Positions 43,819 through 53,600 of a DNA stretch of 64,000 bases are shown here, one piece after another. The notes beneath the pieces were generated by a model. It did no database searches, was not told the origin of the DNA, and saw only the letters and a program-made list of their open reading frames with translations. Numbering within the stretch: position 1 is the stretch's first letter; the number at the start of each line of letters is the position of its first letter. This DNA is from an uncultured beta proteobacterium. GTDB lineage: Bacteria; Pseudomonadota; Gammaproteobacteria; Burkholderiales; Burkholderiaceae_C. The stretch is from positions 1 through 64,000 of the forward strand of contig CAIMZI010000107.1 in the NCBI GenBank assembly GCA_903845935.1, given 5' to 3'. Position numbers and translations under genes: made by a program.

Positions 43819-46800
43819 TTATGCCATTTCGGCGAATGAGGCGGCGGATTCCATGTCGACCGCTACGATGCGTGACACACCCTGCTCCTGCATGGTGACG
43901 CCAATCAGTTGTTCGGCCATTTCCATGGCGATCTTGTTGTGGCTGATGAACAGAAACTGGGTGCTCTTGCTCATGCTGGAAACCAGCTTGGCATAGCGCT
44001 CGGTATTGGCGTCGTCCAGCGGCGCGTCCACCTCGTCGAGCAAACAAAAGGGTGCCGGATTGAGCTGGAAAATCGCAAACACCAGCGCGATGGCCGTCAA
44101 CGCCTTTTCGCCACCCGACAGCAGATGAATGGTTTGATTTTTCTTGCCAGGCGGCTGTGCAATCACCTGCACGCCGGAGTCGAGAATTTCGTCGCCGGTG
44201 ATCACCAGGCGCGCATTGCCGCCACCAAAGAGTTCGGGGAACATGCGGCCGAAGTGCTCGTTGACCTGGTTGAAGGTGCCCGACAGCAGTTCGCGGGTTT
44301 CGGCGTCGATTCTGCGGATCGCGTCTTCCAGCGTGGTCATGGCGTCCGTCAGGTCGGTGTTCTGCGCATCCAGAAAGGTCTTGCGCTCGCGCGCCGCTGT
44401 GAGTTCATCCAATGCCGCCAAATTGACTGCGCCCAGTGCCGTGATTTCACGCTGGATGCGGTCGATGTCGGCCTGCATGCCAAACAGCCGCACATTGCCC
44501 TCGCGGATGGATTGCTCCAGGACTTCCATGTCCGCCTTGGCGTCCACCAGCTGGGTCTCGTACTGCTCAAACCCCAGGCGCGCGGCCTGCTCCTTGAGTT
44601 GAAATTCTGTGATGCGGGAGCGCAAGGGATCGAGCTCGCGCTCGAGCTGCATGCGGAGCTCGTCGCTGGCGCGCAGCTTGGCGGTTAGGTCGTCGTATTC
44701 GCTGCGTTTGGCACCCAGCGCCTGCTCGCGCTCCAGCTTCAGTGCAAGAGCGTTTTGCAGACCGCCCTGGGCTGCGGCATCGGTCAGGCGCGTCATTTCA
44801 TCCTGGGCGCGTTGCACTTCGGCGTGAATCGACGCGGTCTGTTGGTCTGCGGTTTCCATGGCGCGGGATAGCTCGGCATTGCGCGCCTGCAGACTGCGCT
44901 GGGCGAAACTGGCCTCCTGCGCCTGGCGCTCCAGACTGCGCTGCTGCTCACGGCTTTGGCTCAGCTTGCCCTGCCATTCGATCACCTGCTCGTCCAGTTG
45001 CGCATGGCGCTCTTGGGCATCGGCCAGCTGCATGTCCAGCGACTCGAATCGGCCTTCGGCGGTGGCACGGCGTTCCTGCAAATCGTCGAGCTGCGCCTCC
45101 ACCTCGGCCATATCGCTGTCGATCTGGGCACTGCGGGCGCGGGTCTGCTCGGCCAGCTGCGTCAGGCGCAGCACTTCCACCTGCAACGCGTGATTGCGCG
45201 TCTGCGCATCGGCGGCTTCGCGGCGCAGGCTCAGCAGCGCTTGCGCGCCCTGTGCATAGGCGCTCTCGGCGCGCGACAGGGCAACGCGGGATTCGTCGGC
45301 AATCAGCACCTGGGCACGCAGCTGCTTTTCCAGGTTTTCGATTTCCTGGGCGCGTGCCAACAGGCCGGCCTGTTCGGAGTCCTGCGCGTAAAAGCCCACG
45401 CTGTGGCTGCTCACCACATGACCGGACTTCACATAAATGGCTTCGCCAGCGCCCAGTTGGCTGCGTTGTGCCAAGGCGTCCTCAAAACTGGGAGCGGTAA
45501 AAAAGCCATGCAGCCAGTCGACCAAGACGGCTCGCTGGCCTGCGTCGTTGACGCGCAACAGATCCGAGAGGCGCGGCAAGGGCGATGGCGCTTGCGCCAG
45601 GGCTGCCAGCGGGGGGCTGAAAAAAGCCAGCTTGGCCGGCGGCGCATCGCTGGCAAAGGATTTCACCATTTCCAGGCGCGAAACCTCCAGCGCACCCAGG
45701 CGTTCGCGCAACGCACCCTCGAGTGCGTTTTCCCAACCTGCTTCGATGTGGATGCGGCTCCACAGACCCTGCAAATGGTCCAGACCATGTTTGGCCAACC
45801 AGGGTTGCAGTTTGCCGTCGGTCTTGACCTTTTCCTGCAAGGCCTTGAGCGCTTCCAAGCGGGCCGACAGATCGGACTGGCGTGCCGACTCGGCATTGAC
45901 GGCCTGCTGTGCGCCACGGCGCGCCTCGTCCAGTTCGGGTACCGATTCCTGCAATTCATGCAGGCGCTCCTGCGCCACGTTGTTGGCCTCCTGAGCGTCT
46001 TCATACTGCTGCTGCACGTCCTGCAAACGAGCTTCATCCGGGGCAGACAAGACATTGCGGTCGGCACCCAAGCGTTCACGCCGAACGCTTAAGCCCCGGC
46101 TTTGCTCTTCGATGCTGCGCTGTTCGGCGGCCAGCACCTGGATTTGCTGCTGCACCTGCACCACCGCGGCGCGCTGCCCATTGGCTGCCGCCTGTGCCTT
46201 TGCCAGCGCCTCTTCCATGTCCGGCAACTGCTGTGCCTGCTCCTCCACCTGCGCGGCCAATAGCTCGGACTGCTCCGCGCCGTGCAGGGCCAGTTCGGCC
46301 AAGCGTTCGATTTCATCCTGCGCATCTTGGCGCCGGTTGGCCCATTGGGAGATCTGTTCCTTGAGCGTCAGCAGGCGCTGCTCCACACGCTGACGGCCCT
46401 CCACCACAAAGCGGATTTCGGCCTCCAGGCGCCCAACATCGGTGCTGGCCTCATAGAGCAGGCCCTGGGCCTGATTCACCTGGTCACCAGCGGTGTAGTG
46501 CGCCTGGCGAACCGTTTCCAGCTCGGACTCGATGTGGCGCAGGTCGGCCATGCGCGACTCCAGCGCGTTGACCGAGGCCAGCCCATCGGCCTGCACCTTG
46601 GTCTGGTCGGCCAACGCCTCGGCGCGCTTGAGGAACCATTGCTGGTGCTGCTTTTGCGTGACATCGGCCTGCAAGGCCTGGTACTTCTTGGCCACCTCGG
46701 CCTGCTTTTCCAGCTTCTCCAGATTGGTATTGAGCTCGCGCAGGATGTCTTCGACCCGGGTCAGGTTTTCGCGCGTGTCCGACAGGCGATTCTCGGTCTC

Positions 46801-47334
46801 GCGGCGGCGTTCCTTGTATTTGGACACGCCGGCGGCCTCTTCGAGGAACAGGCGCAACTCTTCGGGCTTGGATTCGATGATGCGGCTGATGGTGCCCTGG
46901 CCGATGATGGCGTAGGCGCGCGGACCCAGACCGGTTCCCAGAAACACGTCCTGCACATCGCGGCGACGCACCGCCTGGTTGTTGATGAAGTAGCTGGAGC
47001 CACCGTCGCGCGTCAGCACCCGTTTGACCGCGATTTCGCCAAACTGTCCCCACTGGCCGCCGGCCCGGTGGTCGGAATTGTCAAACACCAGCTCCACGCT
47101 GGCGCGGCTGGCCGGCTTGCGCGTGGTGGTGCCGTTGAAGATCACGTCCTGCATGGACTCGCCGCGCAGCTCGCTGGCCTTGCTCTCGCCCAGCACCCAG
47201 CGCACCGCGTCCATGATGTTGGATTTGCCGCAACCGTTGGGCCCGACCACGCCCACCAGCTGCCCGGGCAACAGGAAATTGGTGGGTTCGGCAAACGATT
47301 TGAAGCCTGAAAGCTTGATTGAATTAAGACGCAC
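43819..47334 (-). CDS. smc: Chromosome segregation ATPase SMC
   Basis: An 1171-residue condensin ATPase. The N-terminal P-loop is GPNGCGKSN (31-39); coiled-coil arms (about 165-500 and 650-1010) flank a hinge (about 510-640); the C-terminal half-site has the signature LSGGEKALTAIAL and Walker B CLLDEVDAPLDD. Full length and intact motifs. It is the first gene of smc-zipA-ligA on the minus strand. In the family, the ScpA-ScpB kleisin complex is its partner; those genes are not in this window. Confidence 0.96.
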   Translation of the reverse strand: MRLNSIKLSGFKSFAEPTNFLLPGQLVGVVGPNGCGKSNIMDAVRWVLGESKASELRGESMQDVIFNGTTTRKPASRASVELVFDNSDHRAGGQWGQFGEIAVKRVLTRDGGSSYFINNQAVRRRDVQDVFLGTGLGPRAYAIIGQGTISRIIESKPEELRLFLEEAAGVSKYKERRRETENRLSDTRENLTRVEDILRELNTNLEKLEKQAEVAKKYQALQADVTQKQHQQWFLKRAEALADQTKVQADGLASVNALESRMADLRHIESELETVRQAHYTAGDQVNQAQGLLYEASTDVGRLEAEIRFVVEGRQRVEQRLLTLKEQISQWANRRQDAQDEIERLAELALHGAEQSELLAAQVEEQAQQLPDMEEALAKAQAAANGQRAAVVQVQQQIQVLAAEQRSIEEQSRGLSVRRERLGADRNVLSAPDEARLQDVQQQYEDAQEANNVAQERLHELQESVPELDEARRGAQQAVNAESARQSDLSARLEALKALQEKVKTDGKLQPWLAKHGLDHLQGLWSRIHIEAGWENALEGALRERLGALEVSRLEMVKSFASDAPPAKLAFFSPPLAALAQAPSPLPRLSDLLRVNDAGQRAVLVDWLHGFFTAPSFEDALAQRSQLGAGEAIYVKSGHVVSSHSVGFYAQDSEQAGLLARAQEIENLEKQLRAQVLIADESRVALSRAESAYAQGAQALLSLRREAADAQTRNHALQVEVLRLTQLAEQTRARSAQIDSDMAEVEAQLDDLQERRATAEGRFESLDMQLADAQERHAQLDEQVIEWQGKLSQSREQQRSLERQAQEASFAQRSLQARNAELSRAMETADQQTASIHAEVQRAQDEMTRLTDAAAQGGLQNALALKLEREQALGAKRSEYDDLTAKLRASDELRMQLERELDPLRSRITEFQLKEQAARLGFEQYETQLVDAKADMEVLEQSIREGNVRLFGMQADIDRIQREITALGAVNLAALDELTAARERKTFLDAQNTDLTDAMTTLEDAIRRIDAETRELLSGTFNQVNEHFGRMFPELFGGGNARLVITGDEILDSGVQVIAQPPGKKNQTIHLLSGGEKALTAIALVFAIFQLNPAPFCLLDEVDAPLDDANTERYAKLVSSMSKSTQFLFISHNKIAMEMAEQLIGVTMQEQGVSRIVAVDMESAASFAEMA

Positions 47335-47423
47335 GTGACGGATTGGCTCTTGCTAGGCTATTGATTTCATTGGAAATTTGGAGGCTGCACGGAGGCAGCG
47401 TGGATGCCGATGATACCGTGCGC

Positions 47424-47831
47424 CTAATCGAAGAAGGTGGTCTTGTAGCCCTTGAGCGCCTGCTCGATCTTGGCCTCCAATGCCTTCATGCTTGGTGGCT
47501 TGACCAGATATCCGGCCACCCCCAGGGGCATGATCTCACCCACCGTGGCCTTGCTGGAGTCGGCGCTGAGAAAAATCACTGGGATCATGGACAGGCCTTC
47601 GTCTGCCAGCGCACGCAAATTCTGCACAAACTCAATGCCCCCCATGGGTTGCATATGCACATCGGTGAGTATCAGATCCGGTTTCAAGGCGCCGATCTCA
47701 CGCAGGGCCGACAGGCCGTTGTCAAAGGAGTAAAGATCCAGAATACCCATGCGCCGCAAATTGCCAAGAATGAAGGTGCTCATGATCTTCTCGTCTTCAA
47801 TCACCAGCACCCTGGCTCTCCTCATATCCAT
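47424..47831 (-). CDS. Single-domain response regulator (CheY-like receiver)
   Basis: A 135-residue receiver domain without an output domain. The acidic pocket is ED at 12-13, the phospho-acceptor is D57 in LILTDVHM, the Ser/Thr switch is in VIFLSADSS and the Lys is in GYLVKPPS. It lies 20 bases behind the Hpt gene on the same strand, so the two may exchange phosphate. No sensor kinase is encoded nearby. Confidence 0.9.
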   Translation of the reverse strand: MDMRRARVLVIEDEKIMSTFILGNLRRMGILDLYSFDNGLSALREIGALKPDLILTDVHMQPMGGIEFVQNLRALADEGLSMIPVIFLSADSSKATVGEIMPLGVAGYLVKPPSMKALEAKIEQALKGYKTTFFD

Positions 47832-47851
47832 TGCAAACTCCCCTTTTCGCT

Positions 47852-48223
47852 TCAGGCAGCGTGGGCCTTCAGGTAGGCAGTCACCTCCGACAACAACTGC
47901 TCGAGTTCTGGTATCAACACAAGGTAAGCAGTTGCCGCCGCCGTGCTCTGGCGGTCCTTGCTCAGGGCTTCTACGCGTACCACATGCTCACACAGTGCGG
48001 GCTCGCAAAAAATAGGGATGAAGCCCTTAAGTGCATGCAACACGCGGTTGGCGGCGACCAGATCACCATCGCGAAACAGTTGCGCAATCAGCGGAATGTC
48101 GCGCGTCAGAGACTCCTGCAGCATCAACAACATGCTGGCCATGGCTTCCTCGTCGCCTATTTGTGACAGGGCCAAACGCGCATCCAGATGGACCGGGCCG
48201 ACTTGCGACTCAGGTGAGGACAT
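47852..48223 (-). CDS. Hpt-domain phosphotransfer protein
   Basis: A 123-residue helical protein with the histidine phosphotransfer motif HALKG, phospho-His at residue 63. The surrounding helices (LLMLQESLTRDIPLIAQLF and the later LEQLLSEVTAYLKAH) fit the four-helix Hpt bundle. ATG 48223 is preferred over an in-frame start 30 bases upstream. It precedes the receiver gene in a two-gene operon and diverges from dapC. Confidence 0.85.
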   Translation of the reverse strand: MSSPESQVGPVHLDARLALSQIGDEEAMASMLLMLQESLTRDIPLIAQLFRDGDLVAANRVLHALKGFIPIFCEPALCEHVVRVEALSKDRQSTAAATAYLVLIPELEQLLSEVTAYLKAHAA

Positions 48224-48274
48224 GAAAACCCCTATTCGTACATTGCAAAGCATAACCTCCCAGCGGGCAGACAG

Positions 48275-48299
48275 CGCTGAGTTTAGCCAATGCTCAGCG
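48275..48299 (+). repeat. Inverted repeat upstream of dapC
   Basis: CGCTGAG (48275-48281) and CTCAGCG (48293-48299) are perfect seven-base arms separated by 11 bases, ending 13 bases before the dapC ATG. It could be an operator in the divergent Hpt/dapC region or a leader hairpin. A GATAAT at 48299-48304 could be a -10, which would leave almost no dapC leader. No regulator can be named. Confidence 0.45.
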
Positions 48300-48312
48300 A
48301 TAATTGCGCCCC

Positions 48313-49515
48313 ATGAATCCCAATTTGTCCCGACTACAGGCCTATCCCTTTGAGCGCCTGCGCCAGTTGTTTGCTTCGGTTCAGCCGAACCCGGCCTTTA
48401 CGCCCATCAGTTTGGGCATTGGTGAGCCCAGGCACGCAGCACCCGAGCTGGTCAAGCAGGCGTATTGCGATGCCATCCTGCACAGCGGTGGCCTCTCGGT
48501 GTACCCGGCCACCGCAGGTGACGCGTCACTGCGCAGCGCGATCACGCAATGGCTGCAGCGGCGCTATGGCCTGCCTCTGAGCAGCGCGCAAATCCTGCCC
48601 ATCAACGGTTCGCGCGAGGCCTTGTTTGCCTTTGCCCAAACCGTGTTGCAGCCGCGCGCCGATGGCCAAGCGGCGCTGGTGGTCTGCCCCAACCCGTTCT
48701 ACCAAATCTACGAGGGCGCGGCCTATCTGGCCGGTGCCGAGCCCTTTTTCGTGAATTCCGATCCGCAGCGCAACTTCGCCCAGGACTGGGACAGCGTGCC
48801 GCAGGCCGTGTGGTCACGCACCCAGTTGCTGTTCGTTTGCTCGCCGGGCAATCCGGCCGGCGCCGTGATGCCGCTCTCGGAATGGGCCAAACTGTTTGAT
48901 TTGAGCGACAGATATGGTTTTGTAATTGCCTCGGACGAGTGCTATAGCGAAATATATTTTCGCGACGAGGCGCCGCTAGGCGGCCTGGAGGCCGCAGCCA
49001 AACTGGGGCGCAGCGACTTCAAGAACCTGGTCAGCTTTACCAGCCTGTCCAAGCGCAGCAATGTGCCGGGCATGCGCAGCGGTTTTTGTGCCGGCGACGC
49101 GGCCCTGATCAAACAGTTTCTGCTGTACCGCACCTACCACGGCAGCGCCATGAGCCCGGTGGTGCAGGCCGCCAGCGCCGCTGCCTGGAACGATGAGTCC
49201 CATGTGGTGGACAACCGCGCCAAATACCGCGCCAAGTTTGCCCAGGTCACGCCCATGTTGTCGTCCGTGCTGGACGTGGCCCTGCCCGATGCCGGCTTTT
49301 ATTTGTGGGCCAAGGTGAAGGGCAGCGACACCGACTTCGCGCGCGAGCTGCTGGCAAATTACAATGTGACGGTATTGCCGGGCAGTTTTCTGGCGCGTGA
49401 GGCGCATGGAAGCAATCCGGGCGCCGGGCGCATCCGCATGGCCTTGGTGGCAGAAACCGATGAATGCGTGGAAGCCGCCGGGCGCATTGTCCAGTTCGTG
49501 CAATCCAGAGCCTAA
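48313..49515 (+). CDS. dapC: Succinyldiaminopimelate transaminase DapC
   Basis: A 400-residue fold-type I PLP aminotransferase that makes N-succinyl-LL-2,6-diaminopimelate in lysine and peptidoglycan precursor synthesis. Recognisable segments: [39 protein letters not shown], the Schiff-base Lys in [15 protein letters not shown], and GRIRMALV near the end. It heads dapC-dapD-dapE, which supports this exact function over a general aspartate aminotransferase. ATG 48313 is the likely start. Confidence 0.94.
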   Translation: MNPNLSRLQAYPFERLRQLFASVQPNPAFTPISLGIGEPRHAAPELVKQAYCDAILHSGGLSVYPATAGDASLRSAITQWLQRRYGLPLSSAQILPINGSREALFAFAQTVLQPRADGQAALVVCPNPFYQIYEGAAYLAGAEPFFVNSDPQRNFAQDWDSVPQAVWSRTQLLFVCSPGNPAGAVMPLSEWAKLFDLSDRYGFVIASDECYSEIYFRDEAPLGGLEAAAKLGRSDFKNLVSFTSLSKRSNVPGMRSGFCAGDAALIKQFLLYRTYHGSAMSPVVQAASAAAWNDESHVVDNRAKYRAKFAQVTPMLSSVLDVALPDAGFYLWAKVKGSDTDFARELLANYNVTVLPGSFLAREAHGSNPGAGRIRMALVAETDECVEAAGRIVQFVQSRA

Positions 49516-49537
49516 AACCTTCACTCCAATTTTTTCC

Positions 49538-50362
49538 ATGACACAACAACTCCAATCCATCATCGACCAGGCCTGGGAAAACCGCGCCAATCTGTCCGTC
49601 TCCTCCGCACCAGCGGAAGTCACCGAGGCCGTCGAGCATGTGATTGCCCAGCTCAATAACGGCACGCTGCGTGTGGCCACGCGTGAATCGGTGGGCCAGT
49701 GGACCACGCACCAGTGGATCAAGAAGGCCGTGCTCTTGAGCTTTCGCCTCAAGGACAACGAAGTCATCAAGGCCGGCGACCTCGGCTTTTACGACAAGGT
49801 GCAAACCAAATTTTCCAACATGGACGAGACAGGCCTGAAGGCCTCAGGCGTGCGCATCGTGCCGCCAGCCGTGGCACGCCGTGGCAGTTTCCTGGGTCGT
49901 GGCGTGATCCTGATGCCCTCCTATGTGAACATCGGCGCCTACGTCGATGAAGGCACCATGGTTGACACCTGGGCCACCGTGGGCTCGTGCGCCCAGATCG
50001 GCAAGAACGTACACCTGTCGGGTGGCGTTGGCATCGGCGGTGTGCTCGAGCCGATGCAGGCCGGCCCCACCATCATCGAAGACAACTGCTTTATCGGCGC
50101 CCGCTCGGAAGTGGTAGAAGGCGTCATCGTCGAAGAAAACTCGGTGATTTCCATGGGCGTGTACATCGGCCAAAGCACCAAGATTTATGACCGCGCCACC
50201 GGTACCGTGACCTACGGCCGCATTCCTTCGGGCTCGGTGGTGGTATCGGGCAACTTGCCCAGCGCGGATGGCAAATACAGCCTTTATTGCGCCGTCATCG
50301 TCAAGCGCGTGGACGCACAGACCCGTGCCAAGACCTCGCTCAACGATTTGCTGCGCGATTAA
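49538..50362 (+). CDS. dapD: Tetrahydrodipicolinate N-succinyltransferase DapD
   Basis: A 274-residue left-handed beta-helix acyltransferase that succinylates tetrahydrodipicolinate. The N-terminal helical domain ([12 protein letters not shown]) and hexapeptide repeats ([45 protein letters not shown]) are typical, and the length equals the usual 274. The frame is open upstream inside dapC, but ATG 49538 is the family start. It follows dapC by 22 bases. Confidence 0.96.
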   Translation: MTQQLQSIIDQAWENRANLSVSSAPAEVTEAVEHVIAQLNNGTLRVATRESVGQWTTHQWIKKAVLLSFRLKDNEVIKAGDLGFYDKVQTKFSNMDETGLKASGVRIVPPAVARRGSFLGRGVILMPSYVNIGAYVDEGTMVDTWATVGSCAQIGKNVHLSGGVGIGGVLEPMQAGPTIIEDNCFIGARSEVVEGVIVEENSVISMGVYIGQSTKIYDRATGTVTYGRIPSGSVVVSGNLPSADGKYSLYCAVIVKRVDAQTRAKTSLNDLLRD

Positions 50363-50389
50363 GCACCCGTGATTGCGGCAGGCATAGCC

Positions 50390-51550
50390 ATGGCAACAAC
50401 CCATCCACCAGGCACCATGGAAAGAATCCTGCGCCTGATGGGGGAGAAAAAGGCGTCCGACGTTTACCTCTCCGCCATGGCCCCGGCCCTGATTAAGATC
50501 GACGGCGAGTGTGTGCCCATCAACGCACAGAGACTGCCTGTGGATGCACCCCGCAGCCTCTTGGCCGAGGTGCTGCCGCCTGAACGCATGGCCGAGCTGG
50601 ACGCGGTGGGAGAACTCAATATGGGATTCCCGATCGCCGGCGTGGGCCGCTTCCGGGTCAGCGCCATGCGCCAGCGCGGCACCATTGCCGCCGTGATCCG
50701 CTACGTCGCGGTGGATGTGCCCACGCTGGAGGAACTCCATGTTCCCCTGGTGCTGTCTGAGCTGATCATGGAAAAGCGCGGCCTGATCCTCATGGTGGGC
50801 GCCACCGGCTCGGGCAAAAGCTCGACGCTGGCGGCGATGATCGATTACCGCAACGAGAACGCCACCGGCCACATGCTGACGATTGAGGACCCGATCGAGT
50901 TTTTGTTCAAGAACAAAAAATCGGTGGTGAACCAGCGTGAAATTGGTACCGACACCGAGTCGCTTGAGGTAGCGCTCAAAAACGCGCTGCGCCAAGCGCC
51001 GGACGTGATTCTGATCGGTGAAATTCGCGACCGCGAAACCATGTCGGCCACCCTCGCCTATGCCCAGTCTGGACATTTGTGCCTGGCCACCATGCACGCC
51101 AGCAACAGCTACCAGGCCTTGAACCGGATTCTGAGCTTTTACCCGGTCGAGGTGCGAGCCACCATGCTGGGTGATTTGGGTTCGGCACTCAAGGCCATCG
51201 TCTCGCAGCGCCTGCTGCGCACCAGCACCGGCCAGCGCATACCGGCGGTGGAAATCATGCGCAATACCAAACTGGTATCGGAGCTGATTGAAAAAGGCGA
51301 TTTTTCGGCGGTGAAAGAGGCCATGGAAAAATCCATGGCCGAAGGTTCGCAGTGCTTTGAGCAGGATATTGCGCGCCTGATCGCCGACGGTGTGGTGGAT
51401 CGCAAGGAAGGCCTGTCCCATGCCGACTCGCCCACCAACCTGATGTGGCGCATGCAAAACGACTTCAATCCCAAGTCCCAGCTTGTGGCTGAGCCCGAAG
51501 AAGAAGAAGGCACATCCTTCACCGAAATTACCCTGGACGTAACGCATTGA
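50390..51550 (+). CDS. PilU-like type IV pilus retraction ATPase
   Basis: A 386-residue hexameric-type secretion ATPase of the PilT/PilU group. Walker [12 protein letters not shown], the Asp box LTIEDPIEF, Walker [14 protein letters not shown] and the His box [12 protein letters not shown] are intact. The C-terminal tail with [14 protein letters not shown] and [13 protein letters not shown] is more like PilU than PilT. It lies between dapD and dapE and its stop overlaps the dapE start as TGATG. No pilT is adjacent. An alternative GTG start lies at 50369. Confidence 0.9.
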   Translation: MATTHPPGTMERILRLMGEKKASDVYLSAMAPALIKIDGECVPINAQRLPVDAPRSLLAEVLPPERMAELDAVGELNMGFPIAGVGRFRVSAMRQRGTIAAVIRYVAVDVPTLEELHVPLVLSELIMEKRGLILMVGATGSGKSSTLAAMIDYRNENATGHMLTIEDPIEFLFKNKKSVVNQREIGTDTESLEVALKNALRQAPDVILIGEIRDRETMSATLAYAQSGHLCLATMHASNSYQALNRILSFYPVEVRATMLGDLGSALKAIVSQRLLRTSTGQRIPAVEIMRNTKLVSELIEKGDFSAVKEAMEKSMAEGSQCFEQDIARLIADGVVDRKEGLSHADSPTNLMWRMQNDFNPKSQLVAEPEEEEGTSFTEITLDVTH

Positions 51551-52716
51551 TGAGCCAGACGCTGTATCTGACAGAGCAGCTGCTCGCACTCCCCTCTCTG
51601 ACACCCGACGACCAAGGCTGCCAGGAACTGATCGCCGCACGCCTGGCCCCGCTGGGCTTTACATGTGAAACCATGGTCAGTGGACCCGACGATTTTCGCG
51701 TCACCAATTTATGGGCCAAGCGAAGCAGTACAAACCCGGCTGCCGAAACCCTGGTGTTTGCGGGACACACCGATGTGGTGCCCACTGGACCGTTGAACCA
51801 GTGGCAAAGCCCACCGTTTGTGCCCAGCCACCGCGATGGCCGGCTGTTTGGCCGCGGCGCCAGCGACATGAAGACATCGCTGGCCGCGTTTGTGGTGGCG
51901 ATTGAAGAGTTCCTGCTAACAAATCCAGAGCCGCAGCTGAACATCGCGTTGCTGTTGACCAGCGACGAAGAAGGCCCGGCCCATGACGGCACGGTGGTGG
52001 TCTGCCAGGCCTTGAAGGCGCGCGGCGAAACATTGGACTATTGCATCGTCGGCGAGCCCACCTCGGTGGAGCGCACCGGCGACATGATCAAGAACGGACG
52101 CCGGGGCAGCATGAGCGGCAAGCTCACCGTCAAAGGGCTGCAAGGGCATATCGCCTATCCGCATCTGGCAAAAAATCCGATCCATTTGGCGGCCCCCGCT
52201 TTGGCGGAATTGGCCGGCATGCAATGGGATGGTGGCAATGCCTTTTTTCCGCCCACTAGTTGGCAGGTCAGCAACATCCATGGCGGCACCGGTGCCGCCA
52301 ATGTGATCCCGGGCCAGCTGGTGCTGGACTTCAATTTTCGCTTTTGCACCGAATCAACCCCCGAGTCGCTGCAACAGCGACTGTGCGCCGTACTGGATGC
52401 GCACCAGTTGGAATACGACCTGAGCTGGAGCATCAGCGGCCTGCCCTTTCTCACACCACCCGGCAGCCTGGTGCATGCGGTGTGCGACGCCATCCTTGCA
52501 GTGACCGGCATCACCACCCAACTTTCCACCACCGGCGGTACCAGCGACGGGCGCTTTATTGCCCAGATCTGCCCCCAAGTGATTGAGCTGGGCCCACCCA
52601 ACGCGACCATCCACCAGATCAACGAATACGTGGCTGTCGCAGACATTGAACCCTTGAAAAATATTTACAAGCGCACGCTGGAAAACCTGAACCGCATGGC
52701 GAAGGCGGCTCTGTGA
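51550..52716 (+). CDS. dapE: Succinyl-diaminopimelate desuccinylase DapE
   Basis: A 388-residue di-zinc M20 peptidase-family enzyme that hydrolyses N-succinyl-LL-diaminopimelate. Metal-binding and catalytic segments: [38 protein letters not shown] with the catalytic Glu, and the C-terminal His in [14 protein letters not shown]. The dimerisation domain is about 185-300. The start ATG 51550 overlaps the preceding stop by one base; a TTG three bases earlier is less likely. prmB overlaps its end by four bases. Confidence 0.95.
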   Translation: MSQTLYLTEQLLALPSLTPDDQGCQELIAARLAPLGFTCETMVSGPDDFRVTNLWAKRSSTNPAAETLVFAGHTDVVPTGPLNQWQSPPFVPSHRDGRLFGRGASDMKTSLAAFVVAIEEFLLTNPEPQLNIALLLTSDEEGPAHDGTVVVCQALKARGETLDYCIVGEPTSVERTGDMIKNGRRGSMSGKLTVKGLQGHIAYPHLAKNPIHLAAPALAELAGMQWDGGNAFFPPTSWQVSNIHGGTGAANVIPGQLVLDFNFRFCTESTPESLQQRLCAVLDAHQLEYDLSWSISGLPFLTPPGSLVHAVCDAILAVTGITTQLSTTGGTSDGRFIAQICPQVIELGPPNATIHQINEYVAVADIEPLKNIYKRTLENLNRMAKAAL

Positions 52717-53600
52717 ACCTGTTGGAATTGATTGAATCCTCGGCCACACGCCTGAGCGAGGCCGGGGTTCACTACGGCCACGGCACCACCAACGCCCGCG
52801 ACGAAGCGGCCTGGCTGGTGCTGTGGAGCCTGGGCTTGCCACTGGACACGGAACTGGAGGGGCTGGACTCGCGGGAGTCGCGCCCCATCAGCGCTTCAGA
52901 GTTGGAAGCCTGCGCCACGCTGATAGCGACCCGCATAGCCTCGCGCAAGCCCGCCGCCTACCTGACGCATGAGGCCTGGCTGCAAGGCATCTCTTTTTAT
53001 GTCGATGAACGCGTCATTGTTCCGCGCTCGCTGATTGCCGAACTGCTTGTGGATGGCGCGCTGGACTACTGGCTCAGCCAAGACACGCATGCGGTGCTGG
53101 ACCTGTGCACCGGCAACGCCAGCCTGGCCATCATTGCGGCCATGGTCTATCCCGACACGCAGGTGGACGCCGCCGATATTTCTGCCGATGCCCTAGCCGT
53201 AGCCGCCATCAATGTGGAACGCCACCAGTTGACGGATCGGGTGCATCTGCTGGAGTCCGATGGGCTGACCGGCCTGAGCAAGCGCTACGACCTGATTCTG
53301 TGCAACCCGCCCTATGTCAACGCCGACAGCATGGCCGCCCTCCCCCCCGAATACCTGGCAGAGCCAACGATTGCGCTGGACGGCAACCAGTCTGGCGGCC
53401 TGGACGGTATGGACTTTGTCCGCTCCCTGCTGCGAGACGCCCCGCGTCACATGGACCCGGGCGCCGTGCTGGTGCTGGAAATCGGCAACGAACGAACCTT
53501 TTTTGAGACCGCCTTCCCCACGCTGCAAGCCATCTGGCTGGACACCAGCGCCGGTGAAGACCAGGTCCTACTCCTTACGCGCGAAGCGCTCACTGCATGA
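52713..53600 (+). CDS. prmB: 50S ribosomal protein L3 N5-glutamine methyltransferase PrmB
   Basis: A 295-residue SAM-dependent enzyme that methylates a Gln of ribosomal protein L3. The SAM-binding motif [13 protein letters not shown] and the Gln-binding motif [12 protein letters not shown] are present, after an N-terminal helical domain and the [24 protein letters not shown] segment specific to PrmB rather than PrmC. The start is GTG 52713, overlapping dapE (GTGA). The gene ends overlapping the ABC-F start by four bases. Confidence 0.93.
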   Translation: MNLLELIESSATRLSEAGVHYGHGTTNARDEAAWLVLWSLGLPLDTELEGLDSRESRPISASELEACATLIATRIASRKPAAYLTHEAWLQGISFYVDERVIVPRSLIAELLVDGALDYWLSQDTHAVLDLCTGNASLAIIAAMVYPDTQVDAADISADALAVAAINVERHQLTDRVHLLESDGLTGLSKRYDLILCNPPYVNADSMAALPPEYLAEPTIALDGNQSGGLDGMDFVRSLLRDAPRHMDPGAVLVLEIGNERTFFETAFPTLQAIWLDTSAGEDQVLLLTREALTA

